DNA of 9,943 bases from an uncultured Planctomycetaceae bacterium (lineage in GTDB: Bacteria > Planctomycetota > Planctomycetia > Pirellulales > Pirellulaceae), in assembly GCA_937967755.1 (NCBI GenBank), contig CALBTA010000490.1:1-9943 (forward strand), written 5' to 3'. The notes beneath the pieces were generated by a model, which was given only the letters and a program-made list of their open reading frames with translations, made no database searches and had not been told where the DNA came from. Shown here piece by piece: positions 6,663 to 9,943 of the stretch; the first letter of the stretch is position 1, and every line of letters starts with the position of its first letter. The translations under genes and the position numbers were made by a program.

Positions 6663-6667
6663 ACCTA

Positions 6668-9600
6668 TTACTTTCCGCTGACGATCTCTACTCTGGCGGT
6701 AGACTCCGCCACTTCAGGTAGCGCAATTTTCATCGGGCTTTTGCGCTGGTTGCGGTCGATTGAAATCGTCAGATTGTGCTGGCCTTGCTGCCGTGGCAGT
6801 GAGAGCGACGGCGATAGCTCCGTCGGTTTGCCGTCGACCCATAACGCCAGGCCGGTAGTTTCTCCGAACTCGATACCAACCTCGCCGGCGGAGGTGACGT
6901 TGAGTTCGAAACGCACGAAGCTGACCGGCGGGTGGCCACGGTGAATGACGAACGGGTGCAGCGAATCGTCGACCGGCAGCGTGCCATCGACCCGGCTATA
7001 GGCTGGTTCCCACGTGAGCGCCGGATCGTCACCCGCGGCCGTGTCGTGGCTGGTGCGGTTCAGGCGGCGGTGACCTTCGTCGGTGTAAATGAGCTTCTTG
7101 TATCGGCGAACGACGCGCTGTTTACCGACGGCGAACTCACCTTCCTTGCCAAGTTCGGACATGAACCGCGTCAGGTCGATCAGTTCGTCGCGGGTCAGCG
7201 AATCGACCAGCCCCTCGGGCATCAGGGAACGGCCTTCGCGTTCGTTGTCGATGGAAGCGATCGGCAGCGTCACCTCTTGGTCCTTGTTGTCCCGCAATAC
7301 CAGCGTGTCGTCGGTGCGGCGGACCGGAATACCGCTGATCACTTTTCCCTTGTCGGTTTCGACGATGATCGAATGGAAGTTTTCTTTCACCTTGGCGTTG
7401 GGATCGACGAGCGACTCGACCAAATAGTCGACCTGGGCGCTCGCCCCGATGCTAATCAAGTCCGGGCCTACCAACCCGCCTGCGCCGCCAATGGCGTGAC
7501 AGTTCAAGCACTGCAATTCCTTCCGCCGATAAATCGCCTCCCCGCGATGCGGATCACCCTTGGCCTTCACATCCGCGACGAGCACCGCGATCTCATCGGC
7601 GGTGTACTTCTTCGGCTCCGACGAGATTCCGCCAGCCTTGCGAATCGCGGCTTGCAATTGTGCAGTATCCAGCGGCGAGGCGCTGGCCGCTCGCAGCGCA
7701 ACTTTCGCCACGTCGGTCGGTATTTCCCTTCCCGCCAGAGCCGCAGCCAAAGCGCCGGGGCCTTCCTTTCGCGAGAGATAGACTTCCAGCGCCGGTGTCG
7801 GGTCATCACCGGCTTTTAGCTCGGTTAGGAGTTGTACGATGCGGCCGACACCGTTGTTGAAGTTAGTGCGTCCAAGTGCAGCCGTGGCGGCGATGCGAAT
7901 TTCGGCAACGTCGGACTCGGCGCTTAATTTCGCCAAGGCCTGATCGATCGCCCGACCTTCAAAGTGGCTGACCGCATCGATGGCAGCGAGTTGAACGTTT
8001 CTTGGCACTTCCTGTCCATTGCCGCCCTTGGCAAGGACCAAAACGGGAACCTTGTGCTCGTCATGCTTCCAAACACCCATCGCCCCAATGGCCGCAACGC
8101 GCAGCACTTCGTCTTCGCCGGCAAGCATTTGGGAAAGCACATCCGCTTGGGCAGGCCGCACATTTCGCTGACTGGAAGCGCTGGCGAGCGCGGAAACCCA
8201 GGCGGCCTTGGTCGCCGGCTGCGCATCGGCTTTGGAGATCGCGGAGAGCATTTGGGACAGCTCGGCCGGCGTTCCCAAACTTCCGACCAGCGATGACATC
8301 GTCTCCGCCCGCGCCGGAGGCAAATTGTGCTGTTCAATCTGCTGGAGCAACAAACGCACCAGCGCTGGCGATTCCACCGCCCGCAGCGCGAAGGTCAAAT
8401 GCTCCACGTTGCCGCCGAAGTCGATCTTGCCTTGCTCCAGCGCAGGCAGCCAGTGCGGTTTCAGATCGCGCATCGCCTGCCAAAGGGCGAAGTCGAGGAA
8501 ACGGTCCATCGGTTGATCCAGAACTTCGGCGGCAATTTCTGCCGCTTCGGCGGTAGGGACCTGCGCTAACGCTCGCACCCCTTCCAGGCGGACTTGCGCA
8601 TGTTCATCACGAACCGCGTTGGCGAACACCGCAAGGGGAGGATTTTCGGGGTCGGCCCAGTTGCTGGTGATCCGCACGCCGGCCGCGCGGACGTTGTGGA
8701 CGGCCGATTCCAACAACGCTTGCGGCGGGCCTTCGTATTTGCTGCCGAGCGTTTGATCGAGCCACGCCAATTCCAACATCACGCCGTCGAAGAACTGCCA
8801 ATCTTTCGACGTCGTTTCAATCCACTTGGCCAGTTCCTCGTAAACCTTGCCATGGTCGCGGGTTTTCAGTTCCTGTTTGGCCCACAGCCGCACCCAATCT
8901 TCCTCAGCCAGTTGCATGTCCAGCAACTCGCGAATCGACGCTCCGACGATCTTCCGCCGCTTTACCAGCGGGCGATCCTTGGCGGTGAACCGCCAGATGC
9001 GGCCATGCACGTGATCGCGCCGCGGGTCGCGGAAATCAACTTCGCCATGTTGGATGATCGGGTTGTACCAATCGGCGATGTAGATCGCTCCGTCCGGCCC
9101 CATCTTCACGTCGATGGGGCGGAAAGCGACGTGCGTACTTTTGATCAGTTCCTCCGCCTGCCGCGACGAATAGCCGCTGCCGTCTTCGCTGATGATGAAC
9201 CGACAAACGCGGTGGGCGCGGAAGTCGTTGGTGATCATGTTGCCGCGCCACGCTTCCGGCAGATGCGTGCCGCTGGTGATTTCCAGCCCGCAATGTTTCG
9301 GGCTACCCGGGTTGAGGCCCTTCAGCCGTCGCTTCTCGCCGGGGGCGGTCACGTAGATCGCGCCGGGGAACACGTAGTTGATCCCTTCGCCGTAGGCGCC
9401 GTCGGTGGCGAACGATTGCCCAAAGCGATCCTGGTGATGGCCCCACGGGTTCACGAAGCCGCGGCAGAAGATTTCAAGCCGCATCGTCTCAGGCCGAAAC
9501 CGCCAGATGCCGCCGCCGTTCAGTCGCTTCACCCCGTGCGGCGTTTCGACGTGGCTGTGAATGTAAATCGATTGGTTCATGTAGATCGAACCATCGACAC

Positions 9601-9943
9601 CCCACCGCAGCGAATGCAGCAGATGATGCGTATCCTCCGTGCCGAAGCCCGACAGAACGACCCGCCGCTGGTCGGCTTTGCCATCGGCGTTGGTGTCTTT
9701 CAGGTGGAGAAGTTCAGTACTGTTGACGACATAGCACCCGCCGTCGCCGGGCAAAATGCCGGTCGGAATCAGCAGATCGTCGGCGAAGACGGTGCTTTTA
9801 TCGACCTTGCCGTCCTGGTCGGTATCTTCCAGCACCAGAATCTTATCGCGGGCCTTCTCGCCCGGTTTGATGTGCGGGTAGGTCTCGCTGGAAGCGATCC
9901 ACAGTTTCCCTTCGGCATCAAAGCTCATCTGAATCGGCTTCGC
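6668..9943 (-). CDS. planctomycete-type membrane-bound dehydrogenase: propeller, HEAT-like repeats, cytochrome c domain (5' end outside window)
   Basis: The visible part is 1091 residues and is open to the window edge. The ATG at 9928 is internal, because five in-frame codons (A-K-P-I-Q) precede it and fit the family's usual sequence before the first blade. Residues 1 to about 325 form a propeller-like region of the TIGR02604 type, with NPWGHHQDRFG, MGPDGAIYIADW and two DxDxDG-like loops (40-48 DTDQDGKVD, 83-91 DTNADGKAD) that may bind calcium. A helical HEAT-like region runs from about 340 to 760. A cytochrome c domain of the TIGR02603 type has the haem motif CLNCH (812-816, DNA 7496-7510) and the probable axial Met908 in SLMPEGL. 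From about 940 to the end is a beta-rich extra domain that I do not recognise. The protein presumably works outside the cytoplasm, oxidising a substrate, often guessed to be a sugar or alcohol, and passing electrons to haem. The substrate is unknown. The outer-membrane gene follows on the same strand, 186 bases away, with its own promoter candidate. Confidence 0.88.
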   Translation of the reverse strand, partial: AKPIQMSFDAEGKLWIASSETYPHIKPGEKARDKILVLEDTDQDGKVDKSTVFADDLLIPTGILPGDGGCYVVNSTELLHLKDTNADGKADQRRVVLSGFGTEDTHHLLHSLRWGVDGSIYMNQSIYIHSHVETPHGVKRLNGGGIWRFRPETMRLEIFCRGFVNPWGHHQDRFGQSFATDGAYGEGINYVFPGAIYVTAPGEKRRLKGLNPGSPKHCGLEITSGTHLPEAWRGNMITNDFRAHRVCRFIISEDGSGYSSRQAEELIKSTHVAFRPIDVKMGPDGAIYIADWYNPIIQHGEVDFRDPRRDHVHGRIWRFTAKDRPLVKRRKIVGASIRELLDMQLAEEDWVRLWAKQELKTRDHGKVYEELAKWIETTSKDWQFFDGVMLELAWLDQTLGSKYEGPPQALLESAVHNVRAAGVRITSNWADPENPPLAVFANAVRDEHAQVRLEGVRALAQVPTAEAAEIAAEVLDQPMDRFLDFALWQAMRDLKPHWLPALEQGKIDFGGNVEHLTFALRAVESPALVRLLLQQIEQHNLPPARAETMSSLVGSLGTPAELSQMLSAISKADAQPATKAAWVSALASASSQRNVRPAQADVLSQMLAGEDEVLRVAAIGAMGVWKHDEHKVPVLVLAKGGNGQEVPRNVQLAAIDAVSHFEGRAIDQALAKLSAESDVAEIRIAATAALGRTNFNNGVGRIVQLLTELKAGDDPTPALEVYLSRKEGPGALAAALAGREIPTDVAKVALRAASASPLDTAQLQAAIRKAGGISSEPKKYTADEIAVLVADVKAKGDPHRGEAIYRRKELQCLNCHAIGGAGGLVGPDLISIGASAQVDYLVESLVDPNAKVKENFHSIIVETDKGKVISGIPVRRTDDTLVLRDNKDQEVTLPIASIDNEREGRSLMPEGLVDSLTRDELIDLTRFMSELGKEGEFAVGKQRVVRRYKKLIYTDEGHRRLNRTSHDTAAGDDPALTWEPAYSRVDGTLPVDDSLHPFVIHRGHPPVSFVRFELNVTSAGEVGIEFGETTGLALWVDGKPTELSPSLSLPRQQGQHNLTISIDRNQRKSPMKIALPEVAESTARVEIVSGK

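Noticed and set aside
6932..7819. 295-codon plus-strand open frame
   Set aside because: It lies wholly opposite the cytochrome fusion gene, whose domains and haem motif are clear. The plus-strand translation shows no domain and is an antisense shadow in GC-rich DNA.
1..9943. CRISPR array, tRNA/rRNA genes, transposase or integrase
   Set aside because: No regularly spaced direct repeats, no tRNA- or rRNA-like sequence and no recombinase motifs were seen in either strand.

Overview
The window looks like chromosomal DNA from a planctomycete, most probably a Pirellulales-type bacterium. The basis is gene content. There is a large dehydrogenase-like protein joining an N-terminal propeller, a HEAT-like helical region and a C-terminal CxxCH cytochrome domain, an architecture greatly expanded in Planctomycetota. 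There is also a proline-rich outer-membrane barrel protein of the Lpg1974/BBP7 kind and a DapL-type aminotransferase of the diaminopimelate pathway. No database search was possible, so the taxon is inferred from family recognition.

Layout. Positions 1-3414 hold three complete minus-strand genes, read from high to low coordinates: a ketoacyl-synthase-fold protein (2149-3414), a DapL-like LL-diaminopimelate aminotransferase (751-1980) and a small helical lipoprotein (30-683). A possible further gene start lies at the window edge. The 168-base gap between the synthase and dapL carries two copies of a strong palindrome, one directly beside the dapL ribosome-binding site. Positions 3415-3837 form a divergent intergenic region with a possible promoter and some hairpins. 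A membrane-embedded M28 metallopeptidase (3838-5112) is the only plus-strand gene. It converges, with only 10 bases between the stops, on the outer-membrane protein gene (5123-6481, minus). A 186-base gap then holds a good promoter candidate for the outer-membrane gene and tandem hairpins behind the last gene. Positions 6668-9943 are the 3' part of the propeller/HEAT/cytochrome gene, whose start lies outside the window.

How the genes fit together. DapL supplies meso-diaminopimelate for lysine and cell wall. The lipoprotein, barrel protein and cytochrome fusion are envelope proteins. There is no clear sign of a single multi-gene machine, a mobile element, CRISPR or a defence island. The most notable item is the synthase-fold protein: the fold motifs are kept, but the catalytic Cys is Asp, one catalytic His is Asn and the usual C-terminal GFGG loop is absent. 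It therefore looks like a conserved non-condensing relative of FabF rather than a normal fatty-acid enzyme. The second is the paired palindrome with compensatory base changes, likely a REP-like genomic repeat.
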